Part shown: positions 16,238 through 24,729 of the stretch, piece by piece
Position numbering within the stretch: position 1 is the stretch's first letter
Layout of the letters: every line of letters starts with the position of its first letter
The notes under the pieces: generated by a model
Databases searched by the model: none
The model's input: only the letters and a program-made list of their open reading frames with translations
What the model was told of the DNA's origin: nothing
Origin: Ruegeria atlantica
Lineage (GTDB): Bacteria > Pseudomonadota > Alphaproteobacteria > Rhodobacterales > Rhodobacteraceae
Assembly: GCA_013032095.1 (NCBI GenBank)
Contig: WQBJ01000006.1
Location: forward strand, 124,001 to 188,000
DNA length: 64,000 nt
Reading direction: 5' to 3'
Position numbers and translations under genes: made by a program

Positions 16238-17371
16238 TCAAACGGGATACTGCCGCGACAAGTAGCGGTAAAAATCCCAAATGGTTCCTTCATAGTCGCT
16301 CGGCGCGAGATGGCCGGAGGGCGCGTGGCGGGAACTGAGCGCCAATTGCATTTTTTCCAGTTTCTCGCGGTCTTCGCGGTTCACCTCGTGCCATAGCGCG
16401 ATGCGTTCTTCCAACTCGTCCTGCGTCAACTCATTTTCATACGTAGACAAAGTCCAACGCACGCGGATGCAGTCCACTGCCAATGGTTTGATCGAGAGTG
16501 AAACCAGCAGGGTCGCGGCCTGGCTGGCCACCTGAGCAGGGAATACGTTGAACAAAGTGGAACGACGTCGTTCGTCTTCGGTCAGGCCGGGTGCTCCCAT
16601 GCCTCTGGCTTCGGCGCTTGACGGGTAATTCGCGCAATAGGCGGTGAATGTATCGTCAGACAGCGCCTTTCGGCTAAGACCCGTCGGAGTGTAGTGATGC
16701 AGCGTTTCCGGATGTACGACCGACAGGTGGTACGCTTCCATGAAGTTCTCGACAAGGCACTTCCAGTTTGTGTGCCAGTCTTCTTCAAAGGTCGCGACGT
16801 GGCGCATCTTGTCTGTTTCATAGTTTTCAAGCAGTACTTCGAGCTGCTCCAGGCGCGGCGCAAGCGGTTCCGCGTCATCGTCGAGATTGGCGTAGATAAA
16901 CCCGTTCCACTCTTCACAGCGGAACTCCGGCAATGCGCAACTGCCTTTCGTTACACCCTTGTCGCGCATGCGTGGGGCGTTCAGCAATTCTCCGTCTCGG
17001 GCATAACTCCAGGCATGGTAACTGCAAACAAACTTGCGCGTTGATCCTGATCCTTCGGCAATCGGCATGCCCCTATGACGGCAGAGGTTCGACAGAACCC
17101 TGATCTGTTCGTCATCACCGCGGACCACAAGCAAAGGTTCATCAAATAGCTGAGCGGTAAAATAGTCACCGGGCTGAGGGATCTCGTCGGCGCGGCCCAG
17201 ACAATGCCATTCCTTGCTCAAAAATGTTCTTACTTCCAGGTCAAAGAACTCGGGGTCTGTGTAAAACCATCCAGGCAAACACTGAGCCTCAGCTTCGGGC
17301 AAGGCCGCGACCTGATGGAGCGTTTCGACCATTTCAGCAACTCGCTGCTTTTGGATCAGTTGCATTTTCAT
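16238..17371 (-). CDS. Rieske non-heme iron oxygenase alpha subunit 1 (quaternary-ammonium type)
   Basis: 377-residue aromatic-ring-hydroxylating-dioxygenase-family protein. Seen: Rieske ligands C97, H99, C116, H119 (CRHRG and CSYHAW); mononuclear iron ligands H215 and H220 within NFMEAYHLSVVH, with Asp334 in NREDREKL as the probable third. The bridging position is Glu212, not the usual Asp, as in carnitine and glycine betaine monooxygenases. That points to N-methyl or C-N bond oxidation of a quaternary amine rather than ring hydroxylation. Overlaps the upstream Rieske gene by ATGA, so coupled. No beta subunit or reductase gene is nearby; electrons must come from elsewhere. Confidence 0.87.
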   Translation of the reverse strand: MKMQLIQKQRVAEMVETLHQVAALPEAEAQCLPGWFYTDPEFFDLEVRTFLSKEWHCLGRADEIPQPGDYFTAQLFDEPLLVVRGDDEQIRVLSNLCRHRGMPIAEGSGSTRKFVCSYHAWSYARDGELLNAPRMRDKGVTKGSCALPEFRCEEWNGFIYANLDDDAEPLAPRLEQLEVLLENYETDKMRHVATFEEDWHTNWKCLVENFMEAYHLSVVHPETLHHYTPTGLSRKALSDDTFTAYCANYPSSAEARGMGAPGLTEDERRRSTLFNVFPAQVASQAATLLVSLSIKPLAVDCIRVRWTLSTYENELTQDELEERIALWHEVNREDREKLEKMQLALSSRHAPSGHLAPSDYEGTIWDFYRYLSRQYPV

Positions 17372-18525
17372 GTCGTCGCCTCCTGCTCGAAGACGCGATT
17401 GAAACCGGCTGTTTTCTCGGCCAGATACTGCGTGAAATCATAAATCGGTCTTTCAAGGTAAGACAGATGCCCGGGCCGTGCGGCCCCCGAATTCAAACCT
17501 TTGAACACCTTCTCGGTGCAGTCGCGATCTTCCACGTTCACATCATCGAGCAGCTTCTTCAGCGTGGCGATGTACTCCTCCGCCTTCGGGTCGGCCATGA
17601 ATTCGGGTGAAAGGCCACCGCCATAGATGATCGAAACCTGACCAGTACCTTTCGGGTGCAGCGACAGGTACCAGAAATAGCCCGGCGTTAACGTGATCAG
17701 GTGACTTGGATAGAGCGTCAGCAGAGCGGTGGTTTTGCGCCAATCGCCTTCCAGCCGTGTGTTGTCCGGATGCGCGTTGCCCATCGGCAGCGACGCCTCT
17801 TTGGTGATCCAGTGATAGTTGAAGTTTCTGAGCCCGGGCGGGCAATCCATTTCTTCCAGTTTGGAATGACCGCCTACCGTCTCTGCATGGCAAACTGGCA
17901 GATGGTAGCTCTCCATAAAATTCTCTGCCAGAACCTTCCAGTTCGTGTCCCAGACATGGGTCTCGCGGAAGCACTCCACATAGGTCTCCATGCCGTATTG
18001 CGAGATCATGCTCTCCAGTTCGGAAAGCTGTTGGGTCACAGGGGCGGAATCCGGGTTCAGGGTCACATAGATCCAACCCAACCATTCCTCACAGCGAATC
18101 TTCGGGAGCTTATAACTTTCCTTGCAAAACCCTGTCGTCTCTTTCATGAACGGTGCGCCGCGCAGGTTACCCTCAAGATCGTAGGTCCAGGCGTGATAGG
18201 GGCAAACCAGAACGCGGGCGTTTCCTTCACCCTCCACGATCGTGGACATGCGGTGCAGGCAGACGTTCGAGAATGCCCGCAGCTCACCTGACCTGTCCCG
18301 AAGCACGACGATGGGTTGTTCCGCTATTTCCAGCGAGATGTAATCGCCGACATTCGCCAGACGACTGGATCGCCCGACACAGACCCAGTCTTTGCCAAAG
18401 ACATGATCCAACTCGCTGCGCAGAAAATCCTCGCTCGTGTAGACAGAAGGCGGCATGGCAACCGCGTTTTCCATCGGACGATGCGCGGCATCTAGCAGTT
18501 CGGTAACGGCCTGGTCTAACGACAT
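17368..18525 (-). CDS. Rieske non-heme iron oxygenase alpha subunit 2 (quaternary-ammonium type)
   Basis: 385-residue Rieske oxygenase, distant paralogue of its neighbour. Seen: C89, H91, C108, H111 (CLHRM and CPYHAW), iron ligands H208 and H213 with bridging Glu205 in NFMESYHLPVCH, and Asp332 in NVEDRD. The residue numbers of the site nearly coincide with those I recall for carnitine monooxygenase CntA. Start set at ATG 18525, 7 bases after GAGGAG. First gene of a two-gene operon divergent from a LysR gene, with a 10-bp inverted repeat between. The two proteins could be a hetero-oligomer or two successive enzymes; sequence does not decide. Confidence 0.88.
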   Translation of the reverse strand: MSLDQAVTELLDAAHRPMENAVAMPPSVYTSEDFLRSELDHVFGKDWVCVGRSSRLANVGDYISLEIAEQPIVVLRDRSGELRAFSNVCLHRMSTIVEGEGNARVLVCPYHAWTYDLEGNLRGAPFMKETTGFCKESYKLPKIRCEEWLGWIYVTLNPDSAPVTQQLSELESMISQYGMETYVECFRETHVWDTNWKVLAENFMESYHLPVCHAETVGGHSKLEEMDCPPGLRNFNYHWITKEASLPMGNAHPDNTRLEGDWRKTTALLTLYPSHLITLTPGYFWYLSLHPKGTGQVSIIYGGGLSPEFMADPKAEEYIATLKKLLDDVNVEDRDCTEKVFKGLNSGAARPGHLSYLERPIYDFTQYLAEKTAGFNRVFEQEATT

Positions 18526-18590
18526 GGGTAGCTCCTCAATCATGCGGTGACACCGACCAGCAGGCAGATTCCTCCTGTCTCGCTCGGGTA

Positions 18591-18633
18591 TTTTTAAGTT
18601 GCACCTATAATGAGAAATATAAAAACTTAAAAA
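18591..18633. promoter_or_regulatory. Inverted repeat in Rieske/LysR divergent promoter
   Basis: TTTTTAAGTT (18591-18600) and AACTTAAAAA (18624-18633) are perfect 10-bp inverted arms 23 bp apart, in a strikingly A+T-rich 60-bp stretch. This is probably the binding region of the adjacent LysR protein, overlapping both promoters. Confidence 0.6.
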
Positions 18634-18657
18634 ATGTTACATCGAGAGAGGTAAAGT

Positions 18658-19575
18658 ATGGTTCGATTTACTTTGCGCCAATGCACCTATTTTCGAACCG
18701 TCGCCGAGTACGGTGGAATTGCTCAGGCCGCGCGGGTCTTGAACATTTCGCAGCCATCCGTGGCGCAGGCAATTCAAAAGCTTGAGGACGTAACAGGTTT
18801 GATCCTGTTCGACCGCCACCATGCTCGTGGATTGACGCTTACACTTCAAGGGCGGTTGTTTTTGGAACATGTTCTGGAATTGGAAGCGCAGGCAGAGCAT
18901 GTCGATATTCAAGCCAAGGCTTTGGTGTCGGAAACTGCGGGTGAGCTGCGCCTTGGTGCGTTCAAGACCCTTGCGCCGTTTTTCCTGCCGACGCTCATTC
19001 GGGACTTTCAGCATACCTTTCCGGGTGTCAGCGTATATCAAACAGAATACGGGCTCGCCGCTCTTGGTGACGCGCTGCGGAATGGTGAAATCGACCTGGC
19101 GCTGACATACGACCGGGGGTGGTCATTGGAAGGTCTGAAAGTCGTCGAACTGACTGCCCTGCAACCAAAGGTGATAATTTCGTCGAACCACCCACTGGCA
19201 CAGAGCGAATATGTTCGTTTGTCCGATTTGCAGGATATACCGTATGTCATGTTCGACGGACCCGGAAGCCGCGTTTATTTCGACGACTTGTTGGCCGAGG
19301 CCGCCCTTTATCCAGAGATAGCCTATACCTCAAACTCGCTTGAGACAGTGCGCAGCGCCGTATCCGAAGGGTTCGGTTTTTCTTTTCTGATCATGGTGCC
19401 TGAGGCAACGGCGACGTATAGCGGCGGTACTGTGAAAGCCCTCAAATTGGTCGAGACGCTCCGGCCGTTGAACGTTGTTCTGGCCTATCAAGAAGATCGT
19501 CAGGGCAAGTTTATCAACGGATTTCAAAGCCTTGCTCAGACACATTTTAAAAGGTTGCCGGAGAGAACAGGCTGA
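18658..19575 (+). CDS. LysR family transcriptional regulator
   Basis: 305-residue LysR regulator. Seen: winged helix RQCTYFRTVAEYGGIAQAA and ISQPSVAQAIQKLEDVTGL, HARGLTLT wing, and a full effector domain with DLALTYDRG and SEGFGFSFL. It is divergent from the two Rieske genes and very probably regulates them. It resembles the second LysR of the island (26942-27880) in several blocks (LTYD, HARGL-LT, GFGFS), so the two may be paralogues sensing related ligands. GAGAGAGG lies upstream of the ATG. Confidence 0.9.
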   Translation: MVRFTLRQCTYFRTVAEYGGIAQAARVLNISQPSVAQAIQKLEDVTGLILFDRHHARGLTLTLQGRLFLEHVLELEAQAEHVDIQAKALVSETAGELRLGAFKTLAPFFLPTLIRDFQHTFPGVSVYQTEYGLAALGDALRNGEIDLALTYDRGWSLEGLKVVELTALQPKVIISSNHPLAQSEYVRLSDLQDIPYVMFDGPGSRVYFDDLLAEAALYPEIAYTSNSLETVRSAVSEGFGFSFLIMVPEATATYSGGTVKALKLVETLRPLNVVLAYQEDRQGKFINGFQSLAQTHFKRLPERTG

Positions 19576-19634
19576 TCGGTCAATTTGACCTTATTCTTCC
19601 GGTGCGGGTCACACTCTGTCTTAAATTCAAATAG

Positions 19635-19711
19635 CGGGCTACCGACTACGGCGGAGGTTTTAGGTAGCCCGAATATCAAAGGCGGTGGAGTTCAAGCTCG
19701 ACCGCCTTTGA
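19635..19711. terminator. Two tandem hairpins between convergent genes
   Basis: Hairpin 1: CGGGCTACC/GGTAGCCCG (19635-19643 with 19663-19671). Hairpin 2: TCAAAGGCGGT/ACCGCCTTTGA (19676-19686 with 19701-19711), an 11-bp perfect stem. They fill the gap between the LysR stop and the stop of the TMADH-like gene and should terminate both strands, though T tracts are poor. Confidence 0.6.
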
Positions 19712-19725
19712 CCGATTTAAATGGT

Positions 19726-21795
19726 TCAATCCATTGCCAGTTCCGTAATTTCCCGACGGAAGGGCAGACTGTCGCCGATATCCGGGCCGTCGAGCTCGCG
19801 CGCATAACGATGACCCGCATATGTTGCCCAGGCGATGGGACCGGGAGCGTTGGCGTCCCCAATCAGTTTGACGGATTTGATACCAGCATCGGCCCATTCC
19901 GCCTCTTTCGCCTTCAAAGCGTTAAACACGGCGTTGTTTTCCAACCGTGATGCCACCATCACAACCGCGTCCGCCTCGATCTTCCAGGTGCGGTCAGTAT
20001 AGACACAGTTCGACACCACATGATCAGAATGAATCTCGGTCACACCCTGATTGAGCACGATCTCGACCCCTGCGTCCACCAATCGTGGGTGAATGGCGAT
20101 CTGTTCAAGCGTGTTGTTCGTCCAGTCACTGACATAAGCCGAGGGCGTCACCAGCGTCACTTGCACGCCGTTTTTTGCTAGCAGCTCGGCCAGAACGCCG
20201 CCCATGTAATAGTGATCGTCATCATACACCACGACCCGTCCGGAGGGTATGGTTCCATCCATCAAATCGTCGGGGGTATAGACCTTGGCCCCCTCGGCGA
20301 TGGGCATTGGAACCACGTGCTGACGGGCCACACCATCGCGGCGCCAGGTTGCACCTGTGGCGATGCAGACGTTTTCAAACCCAAACTCAAGAATGCTTTC
20401 GGCGTCCAGTTCGCTTTCGCGATAGATTTCGACATTCGGACGCTGGCTGAGCTGATAATCCCGGTAGTCCACAACGCGCCCCCAGGCCGACAGGCCCGGC
20501 AGTTGGCGCTCGCGAGTAACACGCCCGCCGATCACGTCGCGCGCCTCGGCCACTGCCACGTCATAACCGCGGCGGCACAAGGCCCAGGCCGCTTCAAGTC
20601 CCGCAGGACCGGAGCCGACGATCAGCACGTTCGAGCTGTCGCCTTTTTGATTCATATTCTCAGGATGCCAGCCTTTGCGCCACTCTTCCATGAAGGTCGG
20701 GTTCTGGGTGCAGCGACTGATCGACATGGTCATGTCACCGGTGATGCAGATGTTGCAGCCGATGCACTCGCGAATGTCTTCGATCCGGCCTTCCTCGATC
20801 TTTTTCGGCAGGAACGGGTCAGCGATGGACGGACGGGCGCAACCGATGAAATCCAAAGTGCCCGACTTGATCATTTTGGCCATGACGTCGGGCGAAGTGA
20901 ACCGCCCAACGCCGACAATAGGTTTGTCGGTCAACTCGTGAATGCCACGCACCAGCTGTTCCTGCGCGGCCTCTTCCTTGAAACGCGAGGGGCCTGAACA
21001 ATCCTCCCACGTCCCTTGCGCAAGGTCCCAAAGATCGGGCAGATCTTTGTTCATCTCGACATAGTCGCGTACTTCTGCGTTCGAAAAGCCAAGCTCTCCG
21101 ATGGTTTCATCCAGGCTAACCCGCAGGGTGATCGCCATCGTATCCCCGACAGCGTCGCGCATGTCGGCGATGACTTCTTGGCTGAACCGGGCGCGGTTTT
21201 CCAGAGAACCGCCATATTCGTCGCTGCGCTGGTTGGTGGCGCGGCTGAGGAAGTGCTGGAAAATGCCGAATCCATGTGCTCCATAGAGGCAGATCAGATC
21301 AAACCCGGCCTCTTTCGACCGTTTTGCAGCGTTCACGAACCAACGGCGCAGGTCCTTGATATCCTGCTTGTCCAGCGCCCGCGCCTGCACAGGATCGTTG
21401 GTAAAGGTCCGGATGGGCAGTGCCGAGGGGGCAAGCGGCACTTCCTTTGTGTACAGGTTCGGGCCGTTGATCCCGGAGTAAGCCAACTGAATTCCGGCCA
21501 AAGCGCCATGCGTCTTCATCCGCTCAGACATTTTGCGGAGTTGTGGAATGTCCTTGTCTTCCCACAGGCGCAGTTCGATGAAGGGTGTGATTTCCGAGGT
21601 GTGGTGCATCTCGCATTGCTCGGTGAAGATAACTCCCCATCCGCCTTCAGCCTTGATGCCCCGCATCGCGGCCGCTGCCGAAGGATCCCGATATCCGCCA
21701 CCATTGCAATGAGGCACCTGATAAAACCGGTTCTTGGCGGTGTGAGGGCCGATTTTCATCGGTTCGAACAGAATGTCATAGCGTGGGTCGCGCAT
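19726..21795 (-). CDS. Trimethylamine/dimethylamine dehydrogenase-like iron-sulfur flavoprotein (N-demethylase)
   Basis: 689-residue fusion of an old-yellow-enzyme TIM barrel with a C-terminal ADP/NAD-binding module. Strongly TMADH-like: the N-terminus MRDPRYDILFEPMKIGP parallels TMADH, and Cys30 in FYQVPHC matches the 6-S-cysteinyl-FMN attachment site. The 4Fe-4S motif CIGCNIC with a distal Cys follows at about 343-362, then VLIVGSGPAGLEAA (about 390) and IIGCARPSIADPFLP-type barrel ends. Known relatives include TMADH, histamine dehydrogenase and secondary-amine demethylases such as those for N-methylproline or dimethylglycine. In this island a demethylase acting after the Rieske enzymes is likely. 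Monocistronic, GGGAG before ATG, divergent from a LuxR-type gene. Confidence 0.9.
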   Translation of the reverse strand: MRDPRYDILFEPMKIGPHTAKNRFYQVPHCNGGGYRDPSAAAAMRGIKAEGGWGVIFTEQCEMHHTSEITPFIELRLWEDKDIPQLRKMSERMKTHGALAGIQLAYSGINGPNLYTKEVPLAPSALPIRTFTNDPVQARALDKQDIKDLRRWFVNAAKRSKEAGFDLICLYGAHGFGIFQHFLSRATNQRSDEYGGSLENRARFSQEVIADMRDAVGDTMAITLRVSLDETIGELGFSNAEVRDYVEMNKDLPDLWDLAQGTWEDCSGPSRFKEEAAQEQLVRGIHELTDKPIVGVGRFTSPDVMAKMIKSGTLDFIGCARPSIADPFLPKKIEEGRIEDIRECIGCNICITGDMTMSISRCTQNPTFMEEWRKGWHPENMNQKGDSSNVLIVGSGPAGLEAAWALCRRGYDVAVAEARDVIGGRVTRERQLPGLSAWGRVVDYRDYQLSQRPNVEIYRESELDAESILEFGFENVCIATGATWRRDGVARQHVVPMPIAEGAKVYTPDDLMDGTIPSGRVVVYDDDHYYMGGVLAELLAKNGVQVTLVTPSAYVSDWTNNTLEQIAIHPRLVDAGVEIVLNQGVTEIHSDHVVSNCVYTDRTWKIEADAVVMVASRLENNAVFNALKAKEAEWADAGIKSVKLIGDANAPGPIAWATYAGHRYARELDGPDIGDSLPFRREITELAMD

Positions 21796-21875
21796 TGCTG
21801 GATCTCCCTTGGGGCTCTGGCAGTTTCGACCTTTTTTGGTCGCTCGTCTGATGATCTGAGGGGTTTTGAGATCAA

Positions 21876-21935
21876 ATATACCCCTCTATGTTGCCCATAA
21901 TTAGTAAGCACTCTTGATCGAGGGGTATATACCCC
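21876..21935. promoter_or_regulatory. LuxR-type operator region with perfect 14-bp palindrome
   Basis: GGGGTATATACCCC (21922-21935) is a perfect palindrome 17 bp before the LuxR-type ATG. An upstream half, ATATACCCCTC (21876-21886), is the exact inverse of GAGGGGTATAT at 21920-21930. The sites sit between the TMADH-like gene and the LuxR-type gene, so one regulator could control both. A lone GGGGTA also occurs at 22785-22790 before the monooxygenase gene. Confidence 0.65.
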
Positions 21936-21952
21936 CAAGGAGGTATGAGGGC

Positions 21953-22756
21953 ATGAATCAGATTCCCGAACCCAACCTATTGGCAGATGTTGTTGAGGCC
22001 ATCGGGACTTCTGAGTTCGCGCAACGGCTTCATCGATGGCTCAGTGCCTCGTTGCACTTTGACAATGTGACGATTCTCGCGTTTTTCGACAAACAGCAGC
22101 CAGAGGTCTTTCTGGCCCACTCCGCTGAGCGGCGTGTGTTCGAACGTATGAACAGCCACTATGTGACCGGGGCTTACCTGCTGGATCCTTTTTACGCCCT
22201 TCACACCAACCGAGTGGCAGAAGGAATGTACCGTTTGACCGATATAGCGCCGGATCAGTTTCAGCGAAATGAATACTATAAGTCATACTACCAACGCACC
22301 ACGCTGGCTGACGAGGTCGCGTTTTTCTCGTGGCCATCGCAGGGTGTTTCGATGACGGTTTGTATCGGGCGCGACGCTACGACCGGATCAAAGTTTTCGT
22401 CGCGTGACCTGAAGCAGGCAAAATACGTGGTCCCAATCGTGAATGCGCTAGTAAGGCAGAACTGGGCGGGGATCAGTCCGCGCGGCCAAGACGCGTCGGA
22501 AGACGTCGTTGACCAGTTAAGGCAACGCCTGACCTCGGAATTGGGCATCGGTCTGAGCGCCAGGCAGGCCGAAATCGCAATATTGATTTTGCAGGGCCAT
22601 TCGTCGGTTTCCATTGGTCTTACGCTGGGGATCAGCCCTCAAACCGTGAAGGTCATCCGCAAGCAGCTCTACAAGAAATGCCAGATATCCTCACAGGGTG
22701 AGCTTTATTATCTGATTGCGCCGTATTTGTCGGAGCAAGGGCAGACAAAGGGTTAA
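21953..22756 (+). CDS. LuxR family transcriptional regulator (orphan)
   Basis: 267-residue regulator with a C-terminal LuxR/NarL helix-turn-helix (LSARQAEIAILILQGHSS, GISPQTVKVIRKQLYKKC). The N-terminal 180 residues have FDNVTILAFFDKQQPEVFL and a helical middle; I see no convincing acyl-homoserine-lactone domain or receiver Asp, and no LuxI is present. Start at ATG 21953 behind AAGGAGG/GAGGG; the longer frame from 21914 would translate through the palindrome. Its site among the amine genes suggests it senses a pathway metabolite. AT content is higher than in neighbours. Confidence 0.85.
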   Translation: MNQIPEPNLLADVVEAIGTSEFAQRLHRWLSASLHFDNVTILAFFDKQQPEVFLAHSAERRVFERMNSHYVTGAYLLDPFYALHTNRVAEGMYRLTDIAPDQFQRNEYYKSYYQRTTLADEVAFFSWPSQGVSMTVCIGRDATTGSKFSSRDLKQAKYVVPIVNALVRQNWAGISPRGQDASEDVVDQLRQRLTSELGIGLSARQAEIAILILQGHSSVSIGLTLGISPQTVKVIRKQLYKKCQISSQGELYYLIAPYLSEQGQTKG

Positions 22757-22930
22757 GCCAAACAGATTAGCCAAAGCCTAACTAGGGGTAAGTCAGACAA
22801 TAATTTCGTCGGATTTCAACTTGTGGGACCTTGCTGGTGAAACACGCGGGGCGTGCTGGGGCGGAACAGCACGACGCAGCATTCTTTGACCTTTCAGGTC
22901 GGATCAGGACGCAACAAAGGAAACCGATAC

Positions 22931-24211
22931 ATGCCCATTGAAAAAACCGACACGCTTGTTGTTGGCGGTGGACAGGCCGGCATCGCGCTGAGTGAACACT
23001 TTGGAAACAACGGCATCCCCCATATCATTCTTGAGAAGAACCGGACTGCCGAAGCGTGGCGAACCGGACGCTGGGATGCTCTGGTCGCTAACGGTCCGGC
23101 TTGGCATGATCGTTTCCCAAGCCTGCTGTTCAAGGGCGATGATCCGGATGCATTCGTATCGAAAGACCGCGTGGCCGAGTATCTGGTCGAGTACGCCGAG
23201 ATGGTGAACGCCCCGATCCGTGAAGGGGTTGAGGCGCTCAAGGCCGAACGTCTGCCGGGGGAAGGCGGCTTCCTCGTTCAAACTACAGCCGGTGAAATCC
23301 AGGCCAAACGCATCGTGGCTGCCACGGGCGCATTTCAGCATCCGGTCATTCCTCCGATCGTGCCGGAAACTGCGGGTGTCGATCAGATCCATTCATTCTA
23401 CTACAAGAACCCGGAACAGCTGGCTGAAGGGGCCGTGATGGTTGTCGGCGCCGGATCATCCGGTGCGCAAATCGCGGATGAACTAAACCGCGCAGGCCGC
23501 AAAGTTTTTCTGTCCGTTGGCCCGCACGACCGCCCACCGCGCCGCTATCGTGGCCGCGATTTTGTCTGGTGGCTGGGTGTTCTGGGCTTGTGGGACGTGG
23601 CCGCGATGAAGCCGGGGACCGAGCATGTGACTATCTCGGTCAGCGGGGCCTATGGCGGCCACACTATGGACTTCCGCCGCCTCGGGAACGAGGGTGTAAC
23701 GCTTGTCGGAATGACCAAAAGCTTTTACAACGGTGCCCTCAGTTTTGCTGATGATCTGCAGCGCAATGTGGCGGCAGGCGACGCCAACTATCATGAGATG
23801 CTGGATTTGGCAGACGCCTATGTGCAACGTACGGGCATCGAACTGCCGGAAGAACCCGAAGCGCGCGAGGCGTTTGCCGACCCCGAGAGCCTGACCAACC
23901 CACTGGCCTCGGTTGATTTTGCCAAGGAAGGTATCTCCACGATCATCTGGGCGACCGGTTTCCGTCAGGACTTCAGCTGGATCAAGGCGGATGCGTTCGA
24001 CGAAAAAGGCGCGCCGATCCATCAGCGCGGCGTGTCCGTTGAACCTGATGTTTATTTCCTTGGCCTTCCGTGGCAGTCGCGCCGCGGTTCAACCTTCCTG
24101 TGGGGCGTGTGGCATGACGCGAAATACATCGCCGATCAGATCGCGATTCAGCGCGCCTATGCCGATTATGACGGCACCGCTGCCATCGTCTCCACCGCCG
24201 CAGCAGAATAA
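22931..24211 (+). CDS. Class B flavoprotein monooxygenase-like NAD(P)/FAD oxidoreductase
   Basis: 426-residue flavoprotein with two dinucleotide folds: VVGGGQAGIALSEHF at residues 8-22 for FAD and VVGAGSSGAQIADEL at about 173-187 for NADPH. Between them FQHPVIPP and IHSFYYKNP correspond to the region that holds the class B (FMO/YUCCA) signature. C-terminal ATGFRQDFSW closes the FAD site. Such enzymes N- or S-hydroxylate or perform Baeyer-Villiger oxidations. Start ATG has AAAGGA upstream. First of a co-oriented series with RidA, DUF1028 and aldehyde dehydrogenase. Substrate not identifiable. Confidence 0.83.
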   Translation: MPIEKTDTLVVGGGQAGIALSEHFGNNGIPHIILEKNRTAEAWRTGRWDALVANGPAWHDRFPSLLFKGDDPDAFVSKDRVAEYLVEYAEMVNAPIREGVEALKAERLPGEGGFLVQTTAGEIQAKRIVAATGAFQHPVIPPIVPETAGVDQIHSFYYKNPEQLAEGAVMVVGAGSSGAQIADELNRAGRKVFLSVGPHDRPPRRYRGRDFVWWLGVLGLWDVAAMKPGTEHVTISVSGAYGGHTMDFRRLGNEGVTLVGMTKSFYNGALSFADDLQRNVAAGDANYHEMLDLADAYVQRTGIELPEEPEAREAFADPESLTNPLASVDFAKEGISTIIWATGFRQDFSWIKADAFDEKGAPIHQRGVSVEPDVYFLGLPWQSRRGSTFLWGVWHDAKYIADQIAIQRAYADYDGTAAIVSTAAAE

Positions 24212-24228
24212 TCAAACAGGACCTCGAA

Positions 24229-24645
24229 ATGGCGCATACACGCATCCGCAAATTCAACACCAAAGAGACGTACCCCGAGCAAAACCTCGACAACGACTTG
24301 TGTCAGGCCGTGGTCACTAAGGGGGGGAAGACTGTTTATCTGCGCGGCCAGTGTCCGCAAAACCTGGACGATGCAGTTAATATCGACAGTCACGACCCGG
24401 TCGAACAGACTCACAAGGTGATGCAGAATATCAGGCAGCTGATTGAGGAATGCGGCGGCTCGATGGAGCATCTGGTAAAAGTTGTAGTGTACATCACCGA
24501 TGTACGTCATCGCGAGGCCGTCTACCGCACCATGGGCGAATACATCAAAGGCGTGCATCCGGTCTCGACCGGGTTGGTCGTTCAGGCGTTGGCACGACCT
24601 GAATGGCTGGTTGAAATCGATGGCACTGCTGTCATTCCCGACTGA
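24229..24645 (+). CDS. RidA (YjgF/YER057c/UK114) family enamine/imine hydrolase
   Basis: 138-residue RidA-fold protein starting 17 bp after the monooxygenase. RidA proteins hydrolyse reactive enamine/imine intermediates; catabolic members are dedicated to pathway intermediates (for example RutC in pyrimidine breakdown). Seen: GQCPQNLDDAV, HKVMQNIRQLIEECGGSMEH, VVVYITDVRHREAVYR, and LARPEWLVEIDG, where Arg and the following Glu match the family active site. The N-terminal extension relative to house-keeping RidA and the location argue for an imine intermediate created by the flavin enzymes here. A perfect 10-bp-stem hairpin follows. Confidence 0.88.
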   Translation: MAHTRIRKFNTKETYPEQNLDNDLCQAVVTKGGKTVYLRGQCPQNLDDAVNIDSHDPVEQTHKVMQNIRQLIEECGGSMEHLVKVVVYITDVRHREAVYRTMGEYIKGVHPVSTGLVVQALARPEWLVEIDGTAVIPD

Positions 24646-24667
24646 TCTTGCCGATCATTTCTGGAAA

Positions 24668-24718
24668 CCGGGTCGCGCTGAAACGCTCTCACCCCGCGCG
24701 ACCCGGTCTTTGTCTTTA
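24668..24718 (+). terminator. Intra-cluster hairpin with T-rich tail
   Basis: CCGGGTCGCG (24668-24677) pairs perfectly with CGCGACCCGG (24697-24706) around a 19-base loop, then TCTTTGTCTTT. It lies between RidA and DUF1028, whose ribosome site AAGGAGG begins right after. It may attenuate or partly terminate the transcript. Confidence 0.55.
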
Positions 24719-24729
24719 AGGAGGTCCGA

